A stretch of 63,344 bases of DNA. Origin: an uncultured Treponema sp. (GTDB lineage Bacteria; Spirochaetota; Spirochaetia; Treponematales; Treponemataceae). Where the stretch lies: the NCBI GenBank assembly GCA_945877425.1, contig CAMCRZ010000014.1, forward strand, positions 1-63,344, read 5' to 3'. Each line of letters starts with the position of its first letter. The first letter of the stretch is position 1. A program made the position numbers and the translations under genes. The notes beneath the pieces are model-generated. The model saw only the letters and a program-made list of their open reading frames with translations. It made no database searches and was not told the origin of the DNA. Positions 43,718 to 55,300 of this stretch are shown in pieces.

Positions 43718-44787
43718 TTTTGTGCAGCAGTGGGAATGTCAAAGTTAAGGAAAATTTCGCCGTTTAAAGTTTCTGCCTTTCCGTAAGTTCCCATTGCCAC
43801 AGGAACAACAGGACTTATGTGCCCTATATCAGCGTCCATAATAATATCAGCATTGTATTTTGAAATAATGTCCGTTACTGCATTGTACTGGTTAACGCCC
43901 ATAAGTTCCTGCCCGTAAGAAGCTAAAGGCCTTCCTATAATAAAGCCTGCAGCATTTTCAAACCAGCCGCATTTGTCTAAACGCCACATTGCACGCCTTA
44001 TGTCCATAGGGTTTAAGTCACAAGCTTCTAAAATCCAGATTATTTTTTTGTTTTCTGCAGCAAATTGTTTTGTTCCGTCTAAAGGTGTGCCGGCTAAATT
44101 TGCAAGAACGTCAAGACATCCGCCTGCAAAAATTCCTTCCATCTGCAAAACTGAATTTTCACTTTGTTCAACTGCTTTTCCTTGAATTGTCTTGTAAAGT
44201 TTTAAATGCTTTGTTTCGTCCAAAACGTATTTTGAAAGAGGGTCTGATTGTTTTGCTTCAGTTCCGCTTTGAGGGTTCTGGAAAAGTTTAAATCCCTGAA
44301 CAGAAGAAATTTTTCCTTCCAAAAGTTCAATAGCGTAATCTTCACTTTTTTCCCAAGGTTTGCCAAAGCCTGTAATTGTGGGGCCGTAAACTGAAGCTGT
44401 GTTGCAAAGTGTTAAAAGCGGGTGTATGAAATTTGTGTTGTCGCTGTAGCCCATAAACCATTTTGGCGGCGCATTTTTTATTCTGCTAAAATCAATAAAG
44501 CCTGCAGTTTCGCACATAAGTTCTCCGCCGCCGCAGCTTATAATGCACTGAATTTCTTCTGAACAGTAAAAATCTTCCAGTTCTCTGGCGCATACTTTCG
44601 GATCTGAACTTATTCCCAAGCCGTCGCTTTTAAAGCAGGTTTTTCCTGCAACTATTTTGTAGCCTCTTTCCCTGAACTTTTCTATGGCATAGGAAAAACG
44701 TGTTTTGTAAGGTTCGGTTGTTGCTCCAAAAGACGGCGCTGTTACGGCAATAGTGTCACCTGGTTTCAAAAAGGGCGGAATCTTCAT
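43705..44787 (-). CDS. S66-family LD-carboxypeptidase
   Basis: A 360-residue serine peptidase of the LdcA/MccF family. The nucleophile is in MGYSDNTNF, the catalytic Glu in WILEACD, and the His in ADIGHISPVVPVAMG. LdcA removes the terminal D-Ala from murein tetrapeptides during recycling; MccF-type members cleave antibiotic conjugates. Because it is cytosolic and without a signal peptide, either role is possible. The ATG follows GAGGTAAAA. It points away from the giant-protein genes and towards the nuclease gene. Confidence 0.9.
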   Translation of the reverse strand: MKIPPFLKPGDTIAVTAPSFGATTEPYKTRFSYAIEKFRERGYKIVAGKTCFKSDGLGISSDPKVCARELEDFYCSEEIQCIISCGGGELMCETAGFIDFSRIKNAPPKWFMGYSDNTNFIHPLLTLCNTASVYGPTITGFGKPWEKSEDYAIELLEGKISSVQGFKLFQNPQSGTEAKQSDPLSKYVLDETKHLKLYKTIQGKAVEQSENSVLQMEGIFAGGCLDVLANLAGTPLDGTKQFAAENKKIIWILEACDLNPMDIRRAMWRLDKCGWFENAAGFIIGRPLASYGQELMGVNQYNAVTDIISKYNADIIMDADIGHISPVVPVAMGTYGKAETLNGEIFLNFDIPTAAQNQSE

Positions 44788-44842
44788 TTTTACCTCTTGT
44801 TTGTGGAATTTTTTAAAAAAGTTTAAAAATATTTTACAGTTT

Positions 44843-44872
44843 TTGCGGTTTTTGAGAAATCAGTTAAATATA
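44843..44872 (+). promoter_or_regulatory. Putative promoter of the 472-residue secreted protein gene
   Basis: TTGCGG (44843-44848) and AATATA (44867-44872) are 18 bases apart, with six bases to the ATG at 44879. TTGCGGTTTTT also precedes the gene at 60979. No ribosome binding site is present. Confidence 0.35.
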
Positions 44873-44878
44873 AATAGT

Positions 44879-46297
44879 ATGAAAAAGTTTTTATTTTTAA
44901 ATCTGATTTTTATTCTGGCAGTTTTTGTTACTGCAGAAGTTTTTGGTTCAGAAAGCAGCAAGTTTAAGAATTTTTCTGTAAGCAGCGTAAATTCCAGCGA
45001 AGAACTTTTTGCTTTTCTGTATGAGAAAAAATTTTTTCTTGCCACTGAAAGCAATGGAAATTTTATAAGCCTTAAGGAAACAGATGTTTTTGAAAACCAG
45101 GAATTTGTTTTTCTTAGAAAGTACGAAACTCTTTTGCAGACTTTGTATTGTGCCGTAAATTCCTTTAACGAGCTTTATGTTGTTCAGGTTGCGGAAAATA
45201 ATGTGGTTGTTAAAAAAGTGCCTCTGGAAAATAAAATGGACTTTAAGGTGTTTAACATGGAAAATTCCACAATGAATAATCTGTGCCTTATTTTTTCAAG
45301 CGGCAATTTTATATTCAAAGCTGATTTTAATTTAACTGATGAAAATTTTTCCTGCGAAATTCTTTATGAAAAAAATAATGATGAAAGTTTTACAAAGGGC
45401 GCTGTTTACGCAAATGGTTTTGGCGCAGTTTTTTGTGTGGAAACTGAAAGTGAGGTAAACGAAAGCAAGGCTGTTTTTTTTAAGGAATGGGGCGGAGATT
45501 TTTTTAAGGAAAGAGTCTTTTGTTTTAAAAAAGGTTTTGACTTGAAAGTGTTTGAAACAGAAAATGATTTTTATGTCAGCGCTGTGGAAAAAGAAAGTCT
45601 TGCGGAAAGTCTGGATGCGGAACAGAAGTTTTGCTGCAGAATTGAAAGTTTGGACACAGAAAATTGCTTTTACTTTTCTTTAGGCGGCGTAAAGGAAGTG
45701 CTTGATTTTCAGATTACTGATGACGGAAAAAGATTTGTGCTTTTTTATAAAAATGTTCTGGGAAAGAGTTTGTTTCTTTTTAAAAATGAATTTGAAGAAA
45801 AAGTTTTTGAGTGTGAAAAAGGAACAGACGGAATTTCTGAAGAAGGCTTATGGTTTAATTTTTTCTTTAACGGAGAATTTTATTTCTGTAAGGAAAACGG
45901 AAATGTTCTGGAATGTAAAAAAATCGGTGCAGAATGTTTTGCAGAAAGTGCTGAAAGTTCCGGAGAAAAAGCTGAAAATGGCGGCGGAAGTAAAGTTTTG
46001 TTTTTAGATGAAACAGAAATTATTCAGATAGATGAAAAAAAATTTTTTTATTACATTGTGAAAAATAATGAGTTAAAGCTTGAAAAAAAGTTAAGTTTTT
46101 CTGATTTTGATTTTACAAAGCAGTTGAATGAGAGGTTTATTGTTCATGATGAAGACTGTACGTATTTAGTTTTTGAAGAGTGTGTTTTTCTTTTGGATTT
46201 TAAAAATCAAAAAACAAGTTACTGTAATGATTTTCTGTTTTATTGCTATGAAGACATAAACGGAGAAGATAAATATTTTTTCAGAAGTTTCAATTAA
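44879..46297 (+). CDS. Secreted protein of unknown function, Phe/Glu/Cys-rich
   Basis: A 472-residue exported protein; signal peptide MKKFLFLNLIFILAVFVTAEVFG. The rest is a chain of short beta strands with many Phe, Glu, Asn and Cys (FKKGFDLKVFETENDFYVSA, FFFNGEFYFCKENGNVLECKK). The regular spacing suggests a beta propeller, but no family was recognised. A Ser/Gly/Glu-rich linker (AESAESSGEKAENGGGS) lies near residue 365. It is read in the same direction as the giant gene with 19 nt between them, so the two probably form an operon. The open frame runs 42 codons further upstream; the ATG at 44879 is chosen for its signal peptide. Confidence 0.65.
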   Translation: MKKFLFLNLIFILAVFVTAEVFGSESSKFKNFSVSSVNSSEELFAFLYEKKFFLATESNGNFISLKETDVFENQEFVFLRKYETLLQTLYCAVNSFNELYVVQVAENNVVVKKVPLENKMDFKVFNMENSTMNNLCLIFSSGNFIFKADFNLTDENFSCEILYEKNNDESFTKGAVYANGFGAVFCVETESEVNESKAVFFKEWGGDFFKERVFCFKKGFDLKVFETENDFYVSAVEKESLAESLDAEQKFCCRIESLDTENCFYFSLGGVKEVLDFQITDDGKRFVLFYKNVLGKSLFLFKNEFEEKVFECEKGTDGISEEGLWFNFFFNGEFYFCKENGNVLECKKIGAECFAESAESSGEKAENGGGSKVLFLDETEIIQIDEKKFFYYIVKNNELKLEKKLSFSDFDFTKQLNERFIVHDEDCTYLVFEECVFLLDFKNQKTSYCNDFLFYCYEDINGEDKYFFRSFN

Positions 46298-46316
46298 AAA
46301 AGTGGAGACAGGGTTT

Positions 46317-49300
46317 ATGAAGAAAAAAATCTTTTTTGCAGCAATATTGTGCTGTTTTTTCAATGGATTTTTATTTGCATCAGTATTTTCAAGCAGCTGC
46401 AAAGGCGGAAAAATCTGGGTTAATGCAAATGGTTATGAAAAAATCCTTAAAAAAGACGGCATTTTTTACATTAAAGGCGAAAACGTTTCTTTTACAGGCG
46501 ATCATGATTCTGAAAAGTACTGGTATCCTATAAAAAAAGAAGGTCCTTCTTACGATAAAGAAAATTTCAGGCTTTACTATTACATTAAATTTTCCAGGTC
46601 CGGCACTTTTAAACATTACAACAAAAGCACCTGCATAAAGGAAAACGTAATTTTTGACAATACGATTGTTTTTCCTCAATTGGAAAGTACGGCAAATTAC
46701 ATAGAAAAAGATGGCAGGCTTTTTTCACGGCATAATTTTAATTTAAACTTTTCACTTTCTCCTGATGAAGCTGATTTTTCTGAAAACGGCATTGGCTACG
46801 AAAAAGTGCATTATGTACTTGACGGCGAAAAAAAAGAACTTAACTGTACAAACGAAAACATTTATTCTGTAGTAAAATTTTCGGGCAACGGACAGCACAG
46901 TTTTTCTTATTACATTCAGGACAAGCTTGGAAACGTTCTTGAAAAAAACTTTGACGTTTACATAGACAGCGAAAGTCCTTCAATAAAGATTTTAAATGTT
47001 CCTGATGAAAGCTATCACAAAAACTATACTTTAAGATTTGAACTTGCAGACGAATTAAGCGGCGTAGATTTTGAAAGCACGGAATATTCTCTTGATAACG
47101 GAAAAACATGGAAAAAAGATTTTGCTGAAAAAAATGCAGTTTATCTTGAAGAAAGCGGACAGTACAACATTCTTGTAAAGGCAAAGGACAACTGCGGAAA
47201 TCAGAAAGTAAGCGAAAGTTTTACTGTTTACATAGACAGCAATGCTCCTGTAATTGATTTTGATGATTACGGCAGCCAGTGGTTTTCCAGTGAAAAAGTG
47301 GACGTTCTTCCTGCTTTGTATGATAACGAAAGTGAAATTGACTATTCAACTTTAAAAGTTAAAGTAAACGACGGCAGCTGGAATTTCATTAAAAGGTCAC
47401 AGCTTCCTTTTTCAGTTACAGATGAAGGCGTAAACACAGTTACTTTTTCTGTATGCGATGCTGCGGGAAATTATTTTGAAAAAAGCGTAGAAGTAAAAAT
47501 AGACAGAACTCCTGCTGAACTTAAAGTTTATGCTGAAAACGAAAAAGAGTGGAACAATAAAGTTGTACTTAAATACTCTTTCAAAGATGATTTGTCAGGA
47601 ATAAAAGACGGCAGCTTTAAATATCAAGACGAAGAAGGCAATGAATTTTTTGTTACTCAAAATGAAATTGTCTTTAACGAAGACGGCATTTACAGTTTGA
47701 CTTTTTCTGTAGAAGACAATTGCAATAATGTTGCACAGCAGAAAGTTGCCTTTAAAATCCACACAAAAAGTGCAGAAGTTTTTTCTGATTTTGATTTTGA
47801 TTTGTGGCAAAGCACCAATAAGGACAAGTATATAGTTGTAAGTGCAAAAGATGAAATTTGCGGAATAAATAATTCTACATGGAAATATCATATTGACGGC
47901 AGAACTTTTTCTATGGAAAATTCAAGGCTCAACATTGCAAATTTAAAATTTCTTGAAAACGGAATTTATACTTTGCAGTTTTCTGTAGAAAATAATGCGC
48001 AGACAGAAAGTTTTTCTCCGCTGTATCAGATTAAGCTGGACTCTGAAATTCCTGAAATCACTTTTACCCAGAACAATGAAACTATGGATTTTAAGATTAA
48101 GGAAAAAATGTGTCCTCTTGATAAAATTTATTTTGCTGTAGACGAAAGCCCTTTTTCTTTGTACAAGGGAACTGATTTTTCTGGAACCATTCCAATTGAT
48201 GCGGAAAATAATTTTTCTGTTGAACTTAAAGTTCTGGACAAAGCAGGAAACTGTGGCGAAGAAAAAATTGAAATTAAAAAAGAATACATTAAAGTTCAGC
48301 TTAAAAATGAAGGCAAATGGTGTACTGGCGAAAACTGCATCGCTGTTCTTGAAGGCTCTGAAGGCAGAGAGTGGAATTATTTTGTTTACAATAACGCTAA
48401 TGAAATTGTTGCAGAAGGAAAGGGCAGTTCTTTTGATTTTTTTCAGGACGGAGTTTTTAAAGTTAAGTTTAATTGCGTAAACTCTCAGGGCAGAACTATA
48501 GAATCAAATCTTTCGACAATAAGAGTTGACACAAAGGCTCCTGTTCTTGACTATAAAATTGATTATAAAAAAGAAAAAATTTTTCTAAGCGCATTTGACT
48601 GGGGAAGCGGAACTGACAAAAACTCTTTTGAATATTCTTTTGACGGAACAAATTATTTTAAAGGAAGCACTTTTACTTACGAAGAAAATAAATCTGAAGT
48701 TTTTGCAAAAGTTTGTGACGCTGCAGGAAACGCTGCCTCTTTAACTTTTAAAATTGAACGAAAAGATTTGCAGGAAGAGTCTGTAAGTGAAGAAATTTAT
48801 TCTGATGAAAATGCGCCTGAACTTCTGGACTTTAAACTTTATTTTGAAAACAGGCTTCTTGAAAATTACAGTTGCATTTCAACTGAATACGCTCTAGACA
48901 AAAATCTGGAAATTGAAATTTATTTTAGGGAAGAATTTCCTGATGCATTAATTGTTGAAGGAGAAAATTCTTTTGTAGAATTAAATTGCGAAGAAAAAAA
49001 TTCATTCAGCATAGAAAGCCTTTCTTTAAAAGACGGAATAAACGAACTTAAAATTTATTTAAAAGACAAAGCTGGAAATGTAAGCAATGCAGAAAGTTTT
49101 ATTGTAAATGTTTTAAATGAAAAACCTTTGGCACCGCAGATAAAATCTTCTACTCACAAAAATTATTATGCAGAAAAAACAGTAAACTATTCGCCAAAAT
49201 GCAGCTTTACTTTAAATGCAGAAAATGTTCCGGCAGAACTTTTTTCTTCGCTTAACTGGGTTTTGCTTGAAAGCTTTAGGGAAGATTTTTCTCTGGAAAA

Positions 49301-52300
49301 TTCAACTGTAATTGAAGAAGGCTTTTCAAGCAGCAAAAGCATAAACTTAAATTTTAACCTTGCAGATAAAATTGATTCGGACAAATACTTTTTTGTCAAA
49401 GCTTGGGTTCTTGGAAAAAATAATATTTTAAGCAATGAAGAAATTTTTGAATTTAAAATTCAAAGTGCAGATGAAATTTTAAAAATCCTGAATTTCAGCA
49501 GCAGTGAAACAGAAGAATTTTCAGATGACTTTATTGAGCTTCAATGGGAAACTCTTCTTGCAGACAGTGAAATTGTTGATTTTGTTTTGGAGTTAAACTG
49601 CAAAAATAAAAATGTTTATAAAGAAATTTTTTCTGGAAAAGAAAGAAAGTTTATTCTTAATCTGAAAAAGATTTTTGGAGAAAATTTCCGTAATGAAGTT
49701 GAAGTAACGCTTTCTGTAAACGACATTTACGGAAATGCATATTCTTACGGAAAAAATCTTTTGCTTGAACTGGAAAACGTTGATTCAGGCAGCCTGGCTA
49801 TTGATTATTCAGATGGAACTTTATCTTTGGAAGGAGAAAATTTTTCTAAAGAAATAAGTGTAAGCGTTTTAAATCTTTTGTCTGGAAAAAGCATTTACAG
49901 CGAAAATCTTTTGTTCAGCAGCGAAAACAGTAAAAAACTCATAAACGTTGAATATGAAAATTTCCTTGTTGAAGTTACTTATGAAAATAAAAACGGCAGG
50001 AAAATTAAGGCAAGGAAAATCTTTACAGGCGGAAGTGAAGAAGAAATTTATTTTACTTTACTTGACGATTGCAGACTTTTTGAAGTTGAAACAAATTTTT
50101 TAAGAAAAAACAATGAAAACATAATTTTAAATTCACAACTGCGCTTTAAAGAAAATGCTGAAATTTTTATTGAAGGAAAAAAATGCAGTTCAGTTAATCT
50201 GGAAAACGTAACTTTCAGCAAAAAACTTGCATTTGAGACAGGCAGATTTTCTGAAAATGAAATTACTGTTTCCTGTGGCGAAAATAAATTAACTTGTGAC
50301 GAAATAATTTTTAACTCTGATTTAAGTGCATCTTTCCGAAACGTTAAAATACAGACGGCTCATTCTGCTGCTTTTGAGTTTCCTTTGTTAAAGATTTTTT
50401 CTTTTGAAAATAGTTTTGCAGAAAGTGGTGAAGGCGACTTAACTGAATATTCGGGAAGCAATGATTTCTTTTTGGAAAACGGAACTTTTGTTATAGAGAA
50501 TTCCTGTATTAAAAACGTTGATTTTTCAGATGCAGTAAAAGTTGAAGGCAGGGAATTTTTTGCTGAAAACCAGCGCCTTAATTGTGGAAGTACAATTACT
50601 TCCTTGAAAAATGAAAATCTTATTGAAATAGGAAAAAACAGTTTTCATATTGAAAAAGGATTTGTAACTGAAAGATTTTTAATTGCAGAAAAAAGTTTTA
50701 TATTGCTTAGCGGAAATATTTATTCAGGAAATGAAGGCAGCAGTGAAAAATTTGAAGTAAGGAATTTTGCATTTGACTTGAAGAATAACCGCTTTATAAA
50801 GCTTAATGATTTTTACTGTGACACACTTTATTCTTCCGGAAAAAATATTGAACTTGGAAAAATTGAATTTGACGAATACGGTAATATTTTAATTTCAGGC
50901 AGCGTTGGAATAGACGGACTTACTGGAAAAAGTCAGTGTGAAAACATAACTCTGGAAAACGGAAAGCTTTTGCTCGAAGACCTTGATTTTGCCCGGCAGC
51001 TGAAATTTTCTGTTCACGGTTTTGAAATTTATTCTTCAAGCGTAAGCGTTTTTGAAAATTACATTTGCATTAACAGCGGCGTTTTGTCTGCGTTAAATCA
51101 GAAAATTCAAGTGTCCCATTTGGAATTGTTTTTCCAGAATGAATGGAAAGTTTTAAGGGAATGTTCTGTTTCTAAAGCCGTTGAGTTTAAAAGCGAAACT
51201 CTTGGCAAAATGATTTTTTCTTCATTAAAGTTCAGCTCTTCAGGTTTAAGGGGAACTTGCTTTGTAGAAAAAATCGGCGGAACTTTTTTAGATGTGGAAA
51301 TTTCTGCTGAAAATAATTTTAACTCTTCTGTCTGCAAATCTGAAAAACTTAAACTTTCTAACTGTGAAATTTCTTATGAAACAATTTTGCTTACGGAAAA
51401 AAATCTTAGCTTAAAAAACTGCGAAATCATTCTTGATGCAAAAAATTATAATGGCAGCACCATAAGTTTTACTTTTGAAAATCTTTTGCTTAGCGAAAAT
51501 AAAATTCTTCTTGGAAAAAACAATTCAATTTTTACAGAAGAAGAATTTAAGTTTGCTGCATCACAGGCTTATGCAAGCATTGACGGCGTAAGTTTTTCCG
51601 GGCAACTTCTTTTAAATGCAGACGATTATGTAACTTACAGCAATGAAAGTTCTGAGCCTGAAGAAAATATTTCTCTGGAAGAACAGAAAGTTTCAGAAGA
51701 AGAAGTTTCTGTAGATGAAGTTGAAGCTGAACAAGATGGCGGTGAGCAGGAAGAGTCAGACGAAGAATCCGAAGAAGAGTCATCTAGTGGAAATGAAATT
51801 TTCAGCTTGTCATCTGCTGAATTTAACAAAATAATTCAAGATTATATTAATTCACCGGAAAATTCCACAAAGATAGATTTAAGCAATTATGATTTAAGCA
51901 AATATGATGAATACTTTGCGGAAGATCAGTACGATGAAGATTATTATGCTGAAGATTACTACAAATACAATTATGATTCTTCTGATGATTTTTCTTTTTA
52001 TTCAGGCAATTCAAGCTACTACGATTTTTTTGATTATGATGAAGAAGAAGATGACGATGAAGAAGATGAAGAAGAATTTGATTATATCTTTTTCGCGGAT
52101 CACTATTGCTGCGTCATTAACGTTACTGATTTCTACGGCTTCGGGAACAGCGGAAAAATTAAAATTGACAACTCCCTGAAAAATAGAATTACTTTATCTG
52201 GTTCAGATTTTTCTGCAGAAGAATTGATTCTTGAACTTACTGAAGAAAGCAGGACAATGAAGATTTTAAATGCAGTTTACCTTCCTGACTTGAACCAGGA

Positions 52301-55300
52301 AATTAAGGCAGGAAATTTATCTTATGATGTATCTGCAAATAAATTAAATTCCACTGAGTTTAAAATAGAAAAGGAAATTGAAAGCAATAACAGCATAAAT
52401 ATTCGCAGCGGAGAATTTTCTTTTAAAGATTCAAAAATTTCGGGAAATTGTGAAATCTCTTTGCCTGGCTCAAGTGAAACTTTAACTTGCGAAGACGCAT
52501 TTTTTGACACAAATTTTAATTTGTACATGCAGAAAACAGACTGTCCTTCAAGTTTTACTTACAACGGCTGGAAAGTTTATTTTGAAAAAGCAAAAGTCAG
52601 CAGATATGAAATAACGTATTATAACTGTTCAATTTATTTCAGAAACAAAAAGCTGAACGTCGGCAACTTGGTATTTGATACAGACGGTTCATTGTACAGC
52701 TCAAAAATAAAATATTGCGAAGAACCGGTTGAAATTTTTTACAGCAACGGAATCATTAAGAACATTCATTTTAAAGACAAAGGCGTTTACGTTTACCTGC
52801 AGATTTCTCTTCCTGGAATTTTCAATAACGAAGCTTTGCATTTTGACGACTGCCTTATTGAGCCAAACGGAAATTATAATGTAAGTCGAATGTATTCCGG
52901 TCAGAGAATTGAGCGGGAAAATTTCACTATTGAAATCAATAATATTGTCCTTAAAAACGACAGAATTTCCTGCGGCGAAAGTTTAATAACTTTTAACTGT
53001 CTAAAAGATGCAGTCATTGAAACTGACAGTTTTGAAATTTGCGAAGACGGTTCTTTTGAACTGAACAACGCTTACATTATGCCTTTTGAAGCAGACGGTC
53101 TTGAGTTCTGGATTTCCAACCTAAGCTTTGACGGCTCTGTGTTTGATTTTTCAGGCTCAATTATTCTGCCTTATTACCTTACAGGCGTTTTCAGCGGAAT
53201 GATACTTTCAATAGAAGACTTCCAGATTGATTTGAACGGAAACGTAAAAAAGTTTTATGCAGGAGTTGAAAGTAATTTTACTACAACGTTGTTCAGCATG
53301 TGGCAGATTTCATGTACAAAGTTCGGCATTTCTTACAAAGACAATGCTTTTCATTTTATTCTTGAAAAAGCATTTCTGATTTTTCCGCCGGGATTTGTTG
53401 TTGATGAAATTGAAATAAGGGCTTTGGAAATTGATTTGACAGACGGCTCTGTTGATTTTGATGAAATTACTTTTTACAAGGAATTAAATCTTTACTACAG
53501 CGGTTTGCTTTTCAGGCTGAACACTGTGAAATTTGACAGCAGCTTTAATTCTTACTTTACAGGTTCAGTGGAATTTGTTGATGAAAAGTTTCCGGAATTT
53601 TTAATTAACAGAAAAATTGAACTTAAGGAATTCCAGATTTTAGCAGATGGCGGAATAGGAAATTTTGAACTCAGCATAGAAAAAATCAGCGGCAATATTT
53701 TAAAAGACAACGATTCAATTTATATAGAAGACGGAGTTGTTTCGGTAATAAAAGATGAAGAAAAAATCTTACTCTCAATTGAAGGAAATATTCTGTTCAG
53801 AAATAAATTTTCTCAAATCATTGAAAGCAAGACTTTTGAAAAAGGAATTAAAATTAACAAATTTACTTTTGACATTACATCACGGGAAATCGTTGATTTG
53901 AACTGCAGCATCAATATTGATTCAGTTTTATTCTGCGGCTGTGAAGTAAAAGACTTTACGTTTAACTTTTCTTATCTTGAAAAAATAATTACTGTAAACG
54001 GCAAACTTCAGATGCCGGAATTTATTCCTGGTGGAAATAATTCTGCTGCAATTGAATTAAAGGATTTGAAAATTGATTTTGAAGGAAATATTTTAAACTT
54101 TGAAAGTTTTATTCATGTTCCTTCGTTCAGTATTGGAAACATTCTTGTAAAAGATCCTGATTTGAAAATAAGTTTTAGTTCTGGAAAAAGTGAATTTCTT
54201 ATAAGTTCTTTTTTTGAATACAGCTGCGAAAGTCTTGGGGAAAATTCTCTTGAAGGAAAGTGCGAAATTGTTTTTTCAGAAAATAAGCTTGAAAGTTTTA
54301 CCGGCGAATGTAATGTTGAAAATTTTGAAATCTTCAGCTGTTTTTTAATTGAAAAGGGCAGTTTCAAAATTCTTAACTTACAGGGAGAAAATCTTTTAGG
54401 CTTTAACGGAAAAATCATTTTCTTGAAGTCCACAGAGCTTCCTCTTGAAAACACGGAATTTGAGATAGAAAATTTTGAACTGGATCTGGAAGGAAATGTC
54501 CGTTCGTTTTGCGGTTCAATTAAAAACATTAATTTCAGCCTGTTTGAAAATGTTTCTTTCAATGATACCACACTTAATTTTTCATGGGAAAACAGCGATG
54601 TTATTATAGACGGAAAAGGAAATGTTGTTTTAAGCGGAAACGATTTTGCTTCTGAAATAAAAAATCACACTTTTGAAATTGATGAGTTTAAATATTCAGT
54701 AAACAATGGCTTGATAAATTTGTCTGTTTTGCCTTCTTCAAGAATTGCATTTAAATTTTTCGACATTCTGGAATTAAAGTTAAACTCTGTTGAAATTACT
54801 TCTAAAGGTTTTTCGTTAGACGGCATTGTAAAAATTTCCTGCAACGATTTGTTCTTTGAAGACAGCGAACTTTTAGTAGAAAATTTTCAAGTGGACTGGA
54901 ACGGCAAAATTAAAAATGTAGATGGAAAAATTGCAAATTCAAAAATCCAGTATGCAGGCTTTAGCGGTGAAATAAAAAATCTTTCTGTAAAAAGTGAAAG
55001 TGAAAATTTCAGAATTCAAATCAGCGAAATGAACATTGTACTTCCTGAATTATTTTCCAGCGGTGAAAAAATAAAAGTTGATTTTGAAAATGTTTACTAT
55101 GATTCTAAAAGCAAGAAATTCAACTGTGATTTAAAACTAAAGGAATTAAAATTCAGCGTATGCGACTTTACTTTAAAATGTTCAGACATATTTTTAAATA
55201 CAGAAAAACGTGTTCTTGAAATTGATAACGTAAAATTAAAAATGCCTGCTGCTTTCGGTAACAGCGAATTTTCTCTGGACAAAATTTCAATTTCAGAAAG

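Noticed and set aside
51635..52179. Several overlapping open frames in the acidic region of the giant gene
   Set aside because: They are shadows of the GAA/GAT-rich low-complexity stretch and have no start signals.
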